The translations under genes and the position numbers were made by a program. DNA of 64,000 bases. Origin: Altererythrobacter rubellus. GTDB lineage: Bacteria; Pseudomonadota; Alphaproteobacteria; Sphingomonadales; Sphingomonadaceae. Within the stretch, counting starts at the first letter, position 1. Each line of letters begins with the position of its first letter. The stretch is from assembly GCF_030284385.1 (NCBI RefSeq), contig NZ_CP127221.1, positions 620,001 to 684,000 on the forward strand, given 5' to 3'. The notes beneath the pieces are model-generated. The model searched no databases and was not told the DNA's origin. It saw only the letters and a program-made list of their open reading frames with translations. Positions 29,386-38,530 of this stretch are shown one piece after another.

Positions 29386-30518
29386 CTGTCCTTGCCCAAT
29401 GTTGGCGAAGGCTTGTCCAGCGCCAACTCTGCGTCGGAGAATCTAAACGGGCTGCGCACGCCGGGCATTCCGTCTAGCTTCACCTGCATGCCGCGGGCTT
29501 GAATCTGGGGGTCTGCGAAGACTTCATCCAGATTGTTGATCGGGCCGGCAGGTACGCCAGCTTCTGCGCAGTGGCGCAGCAAAACATCGCGTTCCCAAAG
29601 AACGGTTTCTCGAGCGATCATGGTGTCGACTTCTTCGCGATTGGCGACACGGGCTTCGTTGGAAGAAAAGCGGGCGTCATCGAGCAGATCATCCCGGCCC
29701 AGCACGTTCAGCAGCTTGCGAAACAGATTGTCGTTTGCAGGTGCCAGCACGACCGGGCCGTCCTTGCTCGGGAATACGCCATAGGCGCTGACTTGCGCAT
29801 GCGCATTGCCCATACGCGGTGGATTTGTGCCGGTCGCGAAATAGCTCGAAGCTTGGTTTGCGAGCAGTGAGACCGAGCAATCGAGCAAGCTCATATCGAT
29901 CCATTGTCCCCTTCCGGTGCGCTCGCGCATCAGCAGCGCCGCCTGAATGGCATTGGCGGCATATAGGCCGCAGGAAAGGTCAGAAATCGAGACGCCGAAC
30001 TTCATGGGATCGCCGCCGGGCTCACCGTTCAAAGACATGAATCCGCTCATGCCCTGGATCACGAAGTCGTAACCGGGTTCGTTGCGCCGTGGGCCATCCT
30101 GTCCGAAGCCTGTGACCGAGCAATAGATAAGCTGAGGGTTTGCCCTCGACAGCGTCGGATAATCCAGGCCGAATTTAGCGAGCTTTCCCGGAAGGAAATT
30201 TTCGAGCACTACATCCGCCCCGGAAGCGAGCCCGATAACATTAGCGATATCTTCCTGCTGGCGGAAATCCGCTACGATCGAACGTTTTCCGCGATTGCAC
30301 GCGTGATAGTAGGCCGAGGTCTTTTCGCCATTATGCTCGACCCAGGGTGGCCCCCAGATACGCGTATTGTCCCCCTCCGGCGCTTCGACCTTGATCACAT
30401 CCGCGCCCAGATCGGCGAGGATTTGCCCTGCCCATGGCCCAGCCAGCACTCGCGCCAGCTCAAGCACTTTGAGCCCGGCCAGCGGGGCGTTCGGGTTGCG
30501 AGGCTTTTCGAGCCACAT
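29382..30518 (-). CDS. CaiB/BaiF family CoA-transferase
   Basis: Class III CoA-transferase, 378 residues, moving CoA between carboxylic acids. The family N-terminus is clear ([34 protein letters not shown]), and the catalytic Asp lies in [13 protein letters not shown]. Substrates cannot be predicted from sequence; the family includes succinyl-CoA-, formyl-CoA- and carnitine-specific enzymes. It lies three bases after the end of scoB on the same strand, so it is probably the last gene of the scoA operon and linked to organic acid or branched-acid breakdown. Confidence 0.9.
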   Translation of the reverse strand: MWLEKPRNPNAPLAGLKVLELARVLAGPWAGQILADLGADVIKVEAPEGDNTRIWGPPWVEHNGEKTSAYYHACNRGKRSIVADFRQQEDIANVIGLASGADVVLENFLPGKLAKFGLDYPTLSRANPQLIYCSVTGFGQDGPRRNEPGYDFVIQGMSGFMSLNGEPGGDPMKFGVSISDLSCGLYAANAIQAALLMRERTGRGQWIDMSLLDCSVSLLANQASSYFATGTNPPRMGNAHAQVSAYGVFPSKDGPVVLAPANDNLFRKLLNVLGRDDLLDDARFSSNEARVANREEVDTMIARETVLWERDVLLRHCAEAGVPAGPINNLDEVFADPQIQARGMQVKLDGMPGVRSPFRFSDAELALDKPSPTLGKDS

Positions 30519-30521
30519 GGG

Positions 30522-31187
30522 CTATGCGCTCAGCGCGACTTCATATTTCGCCGTTGTCTGGGCGGCGATATCATCTTCCGTCACACCCGGTGCCAGCTCG
30601 ATCAGGCGGAACGGGCTTTCGTGATCCTTGCGGTGAAATACACCCAGATTGGTGATGATCATGTCGACCACATTGGTGCCTGTCAGCGGCAAGGTGCATT
30701 CGGGAATGAACTTTGGCTCGCCCGCCTTGCTGGCGTGATCCATCACCACGATGATCTTCTTCACGCCCGCAACAAGGTCCATCGCGCCACCCATGCCCTT
30801 AATCATCTTGCCCGGGATCATCCAGTTGGCGATGTCACCGTTTTCGGCAACTTCCATCGCGCCCAGCACAGTCAGGTCGATATGCCCGCCGCGGATCATG
30901 GCAAAGCTGGTTGCGCTGTCGAAATAAGCGCTGTGCGGCAGCTCGCTGATGGTTTGCTTGCCAGCGTTGATCAGATCCGGATCAACCTCGTCGTCATAGG
31001 GGAATGGGCCGATACCCAGCATGCCGTTCTCGCTTTGCAGCGTGACATGCATGCCATCGGGAATATGGTTGGCAACCAGCGTCGGGATACCAATGCCAAG
31101 GTTGACGTAATAACCGTCTTCCAGCTCTTGCGCCGCACGCGCGGCCATCTGGTTGCGGTCCCAGCCTTTTGCTTCAGCGCTCATCAT
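30522..31187 (-). CDS. scoB: 3-oxoacid CoA-transferase subunit B
   Basis: Beta subunit of the succinyl-CoA:3-ketoacid CoA-transferase type, which activates acetoacetate. The 221-residue protein has the catalytic glutamate in [11 protein letters not shown] and the family patterns [17 protein letters not shown] and [19 protein letters not shown]. Two adjacent ATG codons (31187 and 31184) are possible; GGAGG is better placed for the second. The first overlaps the stop of the NTF2-like gene as ATGA. Confidence 0.92.
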   Translation of the reverse strand: MMSAEAKGWDRNQMAARAAQELEDGYYVNLGIGIPTLVANHIPDGMHVTLQSENGMLGIGPFPYDDEVDPDLINAGKQTISELPHSAYFDSATSFAMIRGGHIDLTVLGAMEVAENGDIANWMIPGKMIKGMGGAMDLVAGVKKIIVVMDHASKAGEPKFIPECTLPLTGTNVVDMIITNLGVFHRKDHESPFRLIELAPGVTEDDIAAQTTAKYEVALSA

Positions 31188-31717
31188 TCGGCCTCCGTCT
31201 CGGCAAGGTCAGCAGGAACCGGCAGCTTGTCATTAGCGGCCTGCCACAGGATCGAGAAAACCTTCCAGCCATTCTCGGTTTTTACCAGCTGGAAGCTGTT
31301 GATGCCGGTCACGAAGACAGGGCCATCCGCACTACCGGTGCGGCCTTCATAGGCGGACCAGACTTGGGCGAGATTGCCATAGATTTCCATCCGGTTGCCA
31401 GTTTCGATCTCGAAGAACCCTTGGCTCATCAGAAACTCTTCTGACCGCGCAACATAGCCATCCACGTCATACGAGCTGTGGCCGTCGGTCCCGATTGGCG
31501 TGAGACGCGCATCTTCGGTCATCAGAGCTCGCATCTTGTCCCAGTCGCGCGCCGCGCCGACCGGACCCGAGATCACATCATAGACGCCATCAATAGTGGT
31601 TTGAATGGCGGCTTGTTCATTGACCACGAGCTCTACTCCTTCGGGATGACTTGCGAATGCCGGGTAGGCGGGTATGGCAGCGAGCGAGAGCGCAACTGCG
31701 AATGCGATCGGATTCAT
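31184..31717 (-). CDS. Exported NTF2-like (SnoaL-type) protein
   Basis: A 177-residue protein with a cleavable-looking signal peptide ([22 protein letters not shown]) and a domain of the NTF2-like alpha+beta barrel fold: a first helix ([16 protein letters not shown]), the [12 protein letters not shown] strand and a C-terminal [20 protein letters not shown] hairpin. It could be a periplasmic ligand-binding protein or an isomerase-like enzyme. ATG 31717 has a strong GGGAGGC site. Both neighbours overlap it by four bases (ATGA), placing it between the two subunits of one CoA-transferase, an unusual position for an exported protein. Confidence 0.8.
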   Translation of the reverse strand: MNPIAFAVALSLAAIPAYPAFASHPEGVELVVNEQAAIQTTIDGVYDVISGPVGAARDWDKMRALMTEDARLTPIGTDGHSSYDVDGYVARSEEFLMSQGFFEIETGNRMEIYGNLAQVWSAYEGRTGSADGPVFVTGINSFQLVKTENGWKVFSILWQAANDKLPVPADLAETEAE

Positions 31718-32421
31718 ACGGCCTCCCTTTCGCGCACCGTACGGAACTCGATCTTCTTGTCGTATGGCGCGCCCACAATCATGCGGTTCACGAAGACACC
31801 GGGCAAATGGATGCAATCCGGGTCTAGCTCGCCGATGGGCACGATCTCCTCGACTTCGACGACGCAGACTTTGCCGCATGTCGCCGCGGGCTGATTGAAA
31901 TTGCGTGCGGTCTTCCGGAACATCAGATTGCCGGTCTCATCCGCTTTCCACGCTTTGATGATCGACAAATCGGCAAAAATTCCGTGTTCCAGGATGTAGG
32001 TTTCGCCGTTGAAGTCCTTGTGTTCCTTGCCTTCGGCGACCTGTGTTCCAACCCCGGTCTTGGTGTAGAATCCGGGGATGCCTGCGCCGCCGGCGCGCAT
32101 GCGTTCGGCCAGGGTACCTTGCGGGCAGAATTCAACCTCCAGTTCGCCGGACAGGAACTGGCGCTCGAACTCGTTGTTCTCGCCCACGTAGGAACTGATC
32201 ATCTTCCTGACTTGCTTGGTGCGCAACAGCTTGCCGATCCCCTCGTTATCGATTCCGGCATTGTTGCTGGCAAAGGTCAGGCCCGAGACGCCACTTTCAC
32301 GGATCGCGTCAAGAAACCGCTCTGGAATTCCGCAAAGGCCAAAGCCTCCGGCGGCGATCAACATGTTATCTGATAGCAGCCCTTCCAGGGCGGCCGCGGC
32401 ATCGGGAAAAATCTTTTGCAT
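31714..32421 (-). CDS. scoA: 3-oxoacid CoA-transferase subunit A
   Basis: Alpha subunit of the same CoA-transferase, 235 residues. The family motif GGFGLCGIPERFLDAI is near residue 25, followed by SNNAGIDNEGIGKLL, and the C-terminal half has NLMFRKTARNFNQPAATCGKVCVVEVEEIVPIG. ATG 32421 is used; the TTG three bases earlier lies too close to GAGG. Its stop overlaps the start of the NTF2-like gene by four bases. First gene of the four-gene run scoA, NTF2-like, scoB, CaiB-type transferase. Confidence 0.92.
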   Translation of the reverse strand: MQKIFPDAAAALEGLLSDNMLIAAGGFGLCGIPERFLDAIRESGVSGLTFASNNAGIDNEGIGKLLRTKQVRKMISSYVGENNEFERQFLSGELEVEFCPQGTLAERMRAGGAGIPGFYTKTGVGTQVAEGKEHKDFNGETYILEHGIFADLSIIKAWKADETGNLMFRKTARNFNQPAATCGKVCVVEVEEIVPIGELDPDCIHLPGVFVNRMIVGAPYDKKIEFRTVREREAV

Positions 32422-32593
32422 CAACGCCTCGTTGGAGTTCGTATGGAGAGGGTTACGTAGCGGCAGCGCTTAGCGTCTTGAAAGCCGGCTGTCATCCGCT
32501 CTCTTGATCGAAAACCGTCGCGCCTTGGTCGGTGCGGGATTGCGAAATCGCTTCAATGGTACACTCCTGCCCTTGCAACCAAGGGGTAGTGAA

Positions 32594-33341
32594 ATGCGAA
32601 GAAAATCAATGCTGGCTGCATTGGCCAGTGTCGTAATTGCTTGGGGGACGCCAGCATTGGCCGATCCGGCAAGCGATGCAGTGGCAGACCAAAGCCGTAG
32701 CGAAGCAGATTGGGCGCTGGATGAAGGCCGCAACCCGGTCGAAGTTTTGCGCTTCTCAGGACCGTCAGGAGGCGGTGTTACTGCCGATTTCATGGCAGGA
32801 GATGGCTACTACAGTGCATTGCTGGCCCAAGGCAAGGGGCGCTGTCTATGCGCTCAATCCTGCTGCATTCCACAATCCAGGAATCTGGGAAGCGAGAACT
32901 GACAGGCATAGCAATATCCGGCCAATCGGAACTCGCAATCGTGCCATGGTTTTGGCGCCCGATAGTGTCCACATGATCTTCACCAATCAGACCTTTCATG
33001 ACATCTACTGGACGTCCGAGTGCTTCCAGATGGAGCGGATCGACGAGCGCGCGATGCTTGCCAACTGGCTTGCGGCGTTGAAGCCGGGAGGGCACGTAAT
33101 TGTGATCGATCATGTCGGACAGTCCGGGGATACCCGGGAAGTGGTGGATGCGGTCCACCGGATTGATCCCACCACAGTGCTCGCGGCAATGCAGGCGGCA
33201 GGGTTTGTGCTTGTCGGCCAGTCGGATATGTTGCGCCGCAGCGATGACGAGATAACGAAATCCATCTTCGACGAGAGTGTGCGCGGCAAAACCAACCGCT
33301 TTATGATGAAATTTCAGAAACCTACGGAGTCGGAGCGCTAA
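32594..33341 (+). pseudogene. Frameshifted exported SAM-dependent methyltransferase
   Basis: The first frame from ATG 32594 (AAGGGG ribosome site) gives a signal peptide (MRRKSMLAALASVVIAWGTPALA) and the methyltransferase start FSGPSGGGVTADFMAGDGYYSALLAQ. Homology then moves to another frame at AVYALNPAAFHNPGIWE near base 32840 and runs to the end, including the MIFTNQTFHDIYW and LKPGGHVIVIDHVG motifs. The shift lies near 32825-32845, where a few residues appear lost. The family is the predicted exported methyltransferase of the COG4798 type. One sequencing error could restore it, so inactivity is likely but not certain. Confidence 0.75.
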
Positions 33342-33411
33342 GGTTGTTGCGCATTTTGCAACACAGGATGTTCTTTTCGCACTTGCGAAAAACAATGCTG
33401 CACTGCAAATA

Positions 33412-33479
33412 GACGGTGCCTTTTAGGCATCCTCTCCCAAAGACTTTCAAGCCCGGTCATTTTTGACCGGGCTTTTTTC
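33412..33479 (+). ncRNA. Candidate intergenic small RNA with Rho-independent terminator
   Basis: Between the dead methyltransferase and the CDC48-like fragment lies a compact structure: hairpin GGTGCC-TTTTA-GGCATC, a single-stranded CCTCTCCCAAAGACTTTC, then a strong terminator hairpin. A CU-rich stretch exposed between two stems is common in alphaproteobacterial sRNAs that pair with ribosome-binding sites. A TTGCGA-N17 spacing lies upstream but the -10 is poor, so the 5' end is a guess. It could instead be only a 3' untranslated region. Confidence 0.45.
33450..33479 (+). terminator. Strong Rho-independent terminator
   Basis: A ten-base-pair perfect stem (AGCCCGGTCA / TGACCGGGCT) with a TTTT loop is followed by a T-run. 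It ends the candidate sRNA and any read-through from the methyltransferase remnant. Confidence 0.85.
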
Positions 33480-33595
33480 TTGCCTGGCCTGCATTGCTCG
33501 CCCGCACAGCTCATATCATAGTTTGATTGCACTCCGCCTCTGAGCTTCCTAGCTTAGCGGTTCGACGATCTCTGTTCGCAATCAAAGAGAGCCCA

Positions 33596-33901
33596 ATGGC
33601 CGACGCTGATTCTCCCAAGAAAGAGAAGACCAAAAAAGGTCTGAAGTCCGTTCGCCTGCAAGTCGCAGCGGCGCGGCAAGAGGAATCGGGTCAGGGTATT
33701 GCCCGAATTCCGCGTTCCGCCTTTCAGGAGCTGGGAATCACCGAAGGCGATGTTGTAGAGATAACCGGCAAACGCAGTACGCCAGCGATCGCCATGGCGG
33801 CTTACACTGAGGATGAATCGCTCGACGTCATCCGGCTCGATGGCCTGCAACGCGGCAACGCAGAGATCGGCTCGGGTCGCGAAGCATGGCAGCTCGCCTG
33901 A
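33596..33901 (+). CDS. Free-standing CDC48-type N-terminal domain (truncated AAA ATPase)
   Basis: The 101-residue product matches the N-terminal double-psi barrel of bacterial CDC48-family AAA ATPases: VRLQVAAARQEESGQGIARI, LGITEGDVVEITGKR, and DVIRLDGLQRGNAEIGSG. It stops there, eight residues after the GSG motif. The two AAA modules, about 600 residues, are absent, and the next 30 bases lead into the end of a channel gene on the other strand. So the gene has lost its 3' part by deletion, or the N-domain is kept as a separate adaptor-like protein. ATG 33596 has AAAGAGAG upstream. It has no disrupted codons within the remaining part. Confidence 0.7.
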   Translation: MADADSPKKEKTKKGLKSVRLQVAAARQEESGQGIARIPRSAFQELGITEGDVVEITGKRSTPAIAMAAYTEDESLDVIRLDGLQRGNAEIGSGREAWQLA

Positions 33902-33932
33902 AGAGAGCGGGATCGAATAAGAACTCTTGCGT

Positions 33933-35024
33933 TTACGGCTCGCCCGCCTTCGGGTGGCCGTTGGGGACTTCGAGCCGGTGGCGGATCAGCGCATCGGGCT
34001 GGTTCTCGCGCAGCCATTTGAGCATGTGTTCGCGAAGGTCACAACGCAGCTGCCAAAGTTCGCCTATGGTACTGGCGCTCACTGACAAACGCAGCTCGAC
34101 ACTTTCGGGATAAGCCTCAGTCATGAGAAGCGCCATGTTGCGTCCGTCATAAAGCTCATGCGCCCGGACGAAGCGCTCAAACTCGGCGCGAATCGGCGCT
34201 ACATCGGCGATCGGATCAAGGTGCAGCATGACAGGACCGGAAAGCTTTTCGTTCTCGCGCGACCAGTTTTCAAAACTTGCGTCCAGGAAGCGCGACGTGG
34301 GCACAATGATCACCCGCTCGTCCCATGTGCGGACAGTGATGAAGCTCATCCTGATCTCTTCGACGCGCCCTACTTCACCGTCGACTTTGACAAGATCGCC
34401 GAGCCTAAGTGGCTCGGTCAATGCGATCTGAAGGCCAGCGATCAACGATTTGAGTGCGGGTTGAGCTGCTGCACCGATAGCCAGAGCAGCGAGGCCTGCA
34501 GAAGCCAGCATTGTCGTGCCGATTGCTCGCACCGATGGGATAGTAAACAGCATCAGTCCAACGGTAATGACGATTATCCCGAACGTCAGAACGCGCGAAA
34601 GCACAGCTAGGCGGGTCCGCCGGCTGCGCATTGCAACAGGATCATCGCTGATCTCGATTCGCGCTTCGATGGCGGCGGTGAAGCCCTTCACTGCGTTATA
34701 TGCAATCCAGCCGAGCAGAGCGGGTCGCAGGAACTGAGCCAGCGGTTCCCACAGCAATCCCAGCGACGCATCATATTGCGCCGCAAGGGTGACGGCGATG
34801 GCGATAAAGGACCATTTGATCGGCGCACGGATGCGGCCGACAATCTCGTCATCGACATTTGTCTCCGAAACGCGGGTTACGCGGCTGACAAGGTGGAATG
34901 CTGCGCGGTAAATCAAATAGGCAATAACGACCGCGACCGCGACAATCAGCGCGGATACGGTGATGTCATAAGCCAGAACATTCAAATCGATGCGCCAGCT
35001 AGCTGGATTGATTTGGTCAAACAT
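33933..35024 (-). CDS. MscS-family mechanosensitive ion channel
   Basis: A 363-residue protein with about four membrane helices in the first 170 residues. The MscS pore and beta domain follow (TTMLASAGLAALAIGAAAQPALKSLIAGLQIALTEPLRLGD, then VDGEVGRVEEIRMSFITVRTWDERVIIVPTS). It differs clearly from the YbdG-type channel at 16708-17919. ATG 35024 (MFDQINPASW) is preferred to an upstream start. The gene lies 66 bases downstream of polA on the same strand. Confidence 0.9.
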   Translation of the reverse strand: MFDQINPASWRIDLNVLAYDITVSALIVAVAVVIAYLIYRAAFHLVSRVTRVSETNVDDEIVGRIRAPIKWSFIAIAVTLAAQYDASLGLLWEPLAQFLRPALLGWIAYNAVKGFTAAIEARIEISDDPVAMRSRRTRLAVLSRVLTFGIIVITVGLMLFTIPSVRAIGTTMLASAGLAALAIGAAAQPALKSLIAGLQIALTEPLRLGDLVKVDGEVGRVEEIRMSFITVRTWDERVIIVPTSRFLDASFENWSRENEKLSGPVMLHLDPIADVAPIRAEFERFVRAHELYDGRNMALLMTEAYPESVELRLSVSASTIGELWQLRCDLREHMLKWLRENQPDALIRHRLEVPNGHPKAGEP

Positions 35025-35090
35025 TGCGAGCGGCGTATGTGCTGAATTGGCATTTTGCAACACATGCCGGAAATGGCTCAGGTGTGCCGG

Positions 35091-37934
35091 TCAATGTGCC
35101 GCATCCCAGCTGATGCCTGTTCCGATCTCAATGCCCAGCAGCACATCCAGTTTTACGGCTGGCCCAGCGGCTTCCGCCATAACCCGCTCGATAATGGGTG
35201 AGGCCGCAGCAACGTCGCCTTCGGGCAGTTCGAACACAAGCTCGTCATGCACTTGCAACAGCATGCGCACGTGACCGAGACCGGCGTCGTCCAGCGCGGG
35301 CATCATGCGGACCATGGCACGCTTGATGATATCAGCGCTGGTCCCTTGAATCGGGGCATTGATCGCGGCGCGTTCGCTACCCTGGCGTTCTGCAACGTTC
35401 TTGGAGTTGATCCTTGGGAACCAGGTTTTGCGACCGAACAGTGTTTCGGAATAGCCGCGCTCGCGAACCGTCTCCAGTGTCTCGTGAATATATCGCTGGA
35501 TGCCGGGAAACCGCTGGAAATAGGTGTCGATCATCGCTTGCGCCTCATCCGGCTCTACCTCCAGCCGCCCGGCCAGCCCCCAACGCGAAATGCCATAGAG
35601 TATGGCGAAATTGATCGTCTTGGCCTGCGCCCGCGTATCGCGGTTGACTTCACCGAACATCTCCTTGGCTGTTCGCGCGTGAATGTCTTCGCCTTGCGCG
35701 AAGGCCTCTTTCAATGTCGGGACGTCGGCCATATGCGCAGCTAGCCGCAATTCGATCTGGCTATAGTCAGCGGCCAGCAAGACGTTGCCTTCATCTGGGA
35801 CAAAGGCTTCGCGGATCTGGCGCCCGATTGGCGTCCGGATCGGGATGTTTTGCAGATTGGGGTCAGTTGATGACAACCGGCCAGTTTGCGCGCCGACCAG
35901 AGAATAGCTCGTATGCACACGGCCCGTGTCGGGATTGATCGCTTCTTGCAGAGCGTCGGTGTAGGTCGATTTCAGCTTCGCAAGCTGACGCCATTCGAGG
36001 ACTTTCTTCGCGATTTCCGCGCCTTCGCCGGCGAGTTTTTCCAGCATGCTGTGGTCGGTTGAATACTGCCCGCTCTTGCCTTTCTTGCCGCCTTTGAACC
36101 CAAGCTTGTCGAACAGAATGTCACCCAGTTGCTTGGGGCTTCCGACCGTGAATTCCTGTCCCGCTATGCCGTGAATTTCCCCTTCGAGCCGAGCTGTCTC
36201 CTTGGCGAATTCTTCTGAAAGTCTGGAAAGGCGTGCCCGGTCAACCTTGATGCCGTGACGCTCCATTTGGGCCACTACAGGAATGAGAGGGCGGTCGACC
36301 CGCTCATAGATGCGCGTGCCACTTTCATCAGCTAGCCTTGGTTTCATGTGACGATGCAAACGCCAGGTTACGTCGGCGTCCTCGGCGGCATATTCGGTAG
36401 CGCGATCGAGATCCACTTCCCCGAAAGGAATCGCTTTCTTTCCCGTCCCGCAGACTTCCTTGAAGGACAGCGGAGTGTGGCCCAGATGACGGTCAGACAA
36501 TTCGTCCATGCCGTGCCCGCCCATGCCGACTTCACCGCGACCGGCATCAAGCGTGAAGCTGATGATCATTGTGTCATCAACAGGCGCCACATCGATGCCA
36601 TACCGCGAAAGCACGTTGATATCGTATTTGATGTTTTGACCGATCTTGATGACCGAATCGTCTTCCAGCAGCGGCTTGAGAGCGGCCACCGCCTGGTCAC
36701 GATCAATCTGCTCGGGCCTTTCGGCGAACATATCATTGCCGCCATGTGCAAGCGGTATGTAGCATGCATCATTCGGGCCTAGCGCGAGGCTTACGCCGAC
36801 CAGCTCTGCGCGCATTGCATCCAGGCTACTGGTCTCGGTGTCGACGGCAACGAGGCGTGCGGCGGTTGCGCGTGTGATCCACGCCTCAAGACGCTCCATG
36901 GTCTGGACTGTCTCGTAAGAGCCGCGATCCACAGCCGGCATCTCTGGCAGCGGTTGCCGGCTGCCCTGTGCCGAAGCAACGGCGCCTTCAGTTTCCTGTT
37001 TTGCAGGGTTCAGATTGTTGGGCCGCTCCGGGCTTCCCTTCCCAGAATCCAACCGCCGCAAAAGCGAACTGAACCCATGCTTTTCCAAGAACGCTGCCAA
37101 TGGTTCGGGAGGCACGCCATCGAGTTTGAACTCATCGAGCGGTTGCGGAAGATCGCAATCCTCCTTGAGAGTGACCAAGACCCGGCTCATCTCCGCGTCT
37201 TGTCTGCTTTCCAGCAGCCGCTCTTTCAGTTTTGACTTCTTCATCTCCGGCGCAAAATCCAGCGCTGCGGTTAGCGAGCCGTGCTCTGCGATCAGCTTGC
37301 TTGCTGTCTTGGGACCAATTCCATAGATCCCGGGAATATTGTCGACACTGTCGCCCATCAGCGCCAGCACATCACCCACCAGCTCGGGTTTCACCCCAAA
37401 CTTCGCCTCTACTTCTTCGATGTAGATCCGCTGGCTCTTCATCGTATCGAGCATATCGATGCGCGCCGGCCCATTCGGACCTTCTCTCTCGCCAACAAGC
37501 TGCATCAGATCTTTGTCTGAAGACACGATTGTAACGTCCCAGCCCTGCGCTTGCGCGGCACGGGCATAGGTTGCAATCAGATCATCTGCTTCCAGACCCT
37601 GCTCTTCGATGCAAGGGAGACTAAACGCGCGGGTCGCATCGCGGATCAGTGGAAATTGTGGCACCAAATCTTCCGGTGGAGGGGGGCGATTGGCCTTGTA
37701 TTCGGGAAAAATATCGTTGCGGAAAGACTTCCCCGAAGCGTCGAGAATCACCGCAAGATGGGTTGGACCATCTGCTTCATCAAGGTCAGTGGCCAGCTTC
37801 CAGAGCATCGTGGTGTAGCCATAGACTGCGCCTACCGGTGTGCCTTCGGGATCGGTGAGCGGCGGAAGCCTATGATAGGCGCGAAAAATGTATGACGATC
37901 CGTCGACGAGATAAAGATGCTGATGCTCGGCCAT
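35091..37934 (-). CDS. polA: DNA polymerase I
   Basis: Replicative repair and Okazaki-processing polymerase, 947 residues, with all three domains. The 5'-3' nuclease covers about residues 1-290. The 3'-5' exonuclease keeps its acidic residues: DTE in VAVDTETSS, NxxxD in GQNIKYD, and YxxxD in YAAEDAD, so proofreading should be active. The polymerase domain has DYSQIELRLAAH (motif A), the O-helix RAQAKTINFAILYG, and QVHDELVFE (motif C). It diverges from the small lipoprotein gene across 249 bases. Confidence 0.97.
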   Translation of the reverse strand: MAEHQHLYLVDGSSYIFRAYHRLPPLTDPEGTPVGAVYGYTTMLWKLATDLDEADGPTHLAVILDASGKSFRNDIFPEYKANRPPPPEDLVPQFPLIRDATRAFSLPCIEEQGLEADDLIATYARAAQAQGWDVTIVSSDKDLMQLVGEREGPNGPARIDMLDTMKSQRIYIEEVEAKFGVKPELVGDVLALMGDSVDNIPGIYGIGPKTASKLIAEHGSLTAALDFAPEMKKSKLKERLLESRQDAEMSRVLVTLKEDCDLPQPLDEFKLDGVPPEPLAAFLEKHGFSSLLRRLDSGKGSPERPNNLNPAKQETEGAVASAQGSRQPLPEMPAVDRGSYETVQTMERLEAWITRATAARLVAVDTETSSLDAMRAELVGVSLALGPNDACYIPLAHGGNDMFAERPEQIDRDQAVAALKPLLEDDSVIKIGQNIKYDINVLSRYGIDVAPVDDTMIISFTLDAGRGEVGMGGHGMDELSDRHLGHTPLSFKEVCGTGKKAIPFGEVDLDRATEYAAEDADVTWRLHRHMKPRLADESGTRIYERVDRPLIPVVAQMERHGIKVDRARLSRLSEEFAKETARLEGEIHGIAGQEFTVGSPKQLGDILFDKLGFKGGKKGKSGQYSTDHSMLEKLAGEGAEIAKKVLEWRQLAKLKSTYTDALQEAINPDTGRVHTSYSLVGAQTGRLSSTDPNLQNIPIRTPIGRQIREAFVPDEGNVLLAADYSQIELRLAAHMADVPTLKEAFAQGEDIHARTAKEMFGEVNRDTRAQAKTINFAILYGISRWGLAGRLEVEPDEAQAMIDTYFQRFPGIQRYIHETLETVRERGYSETLFGRKTWFPRINSKNVAERQGSERAAINAPIQGTSADIIKRAMVRMMPALDDAGLGHVRMLLQVHDELVFELPEGDVAAASPIIERVMAEAAGPAVKLDVLLGIEIGTGISWDAAH

Positions 37935-38070
37935 ATGTGCTTGCTAGCAGCGCTTTGCCCCGCGTGTAAGCCGTCATTCTGGCGATTTTCCCACACGTTG
38001 CGCGGGGAATGAGGTGAACGACCAACGGTGAAGAATAAGGCGGAAAAGAGGCGAGAACGTGTGGTTTCGC

Positions 38071-38099
38071 TTGCATTGCCACATTCCAGCCATTATTTA
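38071..38099 (+). promoter_or_regulatory. Likely sigma-70 promoter of the small lipoprotein gene
   Basis: TTGCAT and TATTTA are 17 bases apart, giving a predicted start near 38106 and a leader of about 78 bases before the lipoprotein ATG. The rest of the 249-base space to polA shows no other clear signal. Confidence 0.5.
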
Positions 38100-38183
38100 G
38101 CTAGTCGAAGCGATGCGAGAAGCTCGCTTTGGCAGACCCAGATCGGATCTGCCTTACACACTTGCTGATCGAGGATTTATATT

Positions 38184-38426
38184 ATGCGTAAGATCGTACT
38201 TGCTGCTGCTGTTGCAGCTTCTGCTCTTGGCCTGGCTGCTTGCTCGGAAACTGCTGATTCGGCTGCTGAAACTGCAGACGCAATGGCTGCAGACGCTGAA
38301 GCAAACACCGACGCAATGGTTGAAGCTACAGACGAAGCTGCTGGTGAAGCTGCTGACGCAACTGCAGAAGCAGTAGACGGCGCTGTTGAAGCTGCTGAAG
38401 AAGCTGCTGCTGAAGTTGCTGAGTAA
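38184..38426 (+). CDS. Small Ala/Glu-rich lipoprotein
   Basis: An 80-residue lipoprotein precursor. The signal peptide ends in the lipobox LAAC with Cys20. The mature part of 61 residues is almost wholly Ala, Glu, Asp and Thr, with regular AxEA-type spacing that predicts one long acidic helix. Its codons are dominated by GCT, GCA, GAA and GAC rather than the GC-ending codons of its neighbours, as expected of a highly expressed gene. It has its own promoter and terminator, so it is a monocistronic unit. It recalls small abundant envelope lipoproteins, but no family assignment is safe. Confidence 0.8.
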   Translation: MRKIVLAAAVAASALGLAACSETADSAAETADAMAADAEANTDAMVEATDEAAGEAADATAEAVDGAVEAAEEAAAEVAE

Positions 38427-38459
38427 TTTCAGCTCAAATCGATTTTTCGATTGAAATAG

Positions 38460-38491
38460 GGGCGGTGCCAGCGATGGTGCCGCCCTTTTTC
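38460..38491 (+). terminator. Rho-independent terminator of the small lipoprotein gene
   Basis: An eleven-pair stem with two G-T pairs (GGGCGGTGCCA / TGGTGCCGCCC), a GCGA loop and five T follow the gene by 33 bases. It could also act for transcripts arriving from the beta-lactamase-like gene, but the T-run favours the plus strand. Confidence 0.85.
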
Positions 38492-38530
38492 TATGCTGCG
38501 GCTTAAGCACCGCGAAATAGGTAAGAGGAA

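Noticed and set aside
30303..31352. A 349-residue open frame antisense to the CoA-transferase genes
   Set aside because: It spans two well-supported genes on the other strand and shows no domain.
33351..35064. Exact 15-base direct repeat (33351-33365 and 35050-35064) as ends of a mobile segment
   Set aside because: One such match in 64 kb is expected by chance, and there is no transposase, inverted end or shifted composition.
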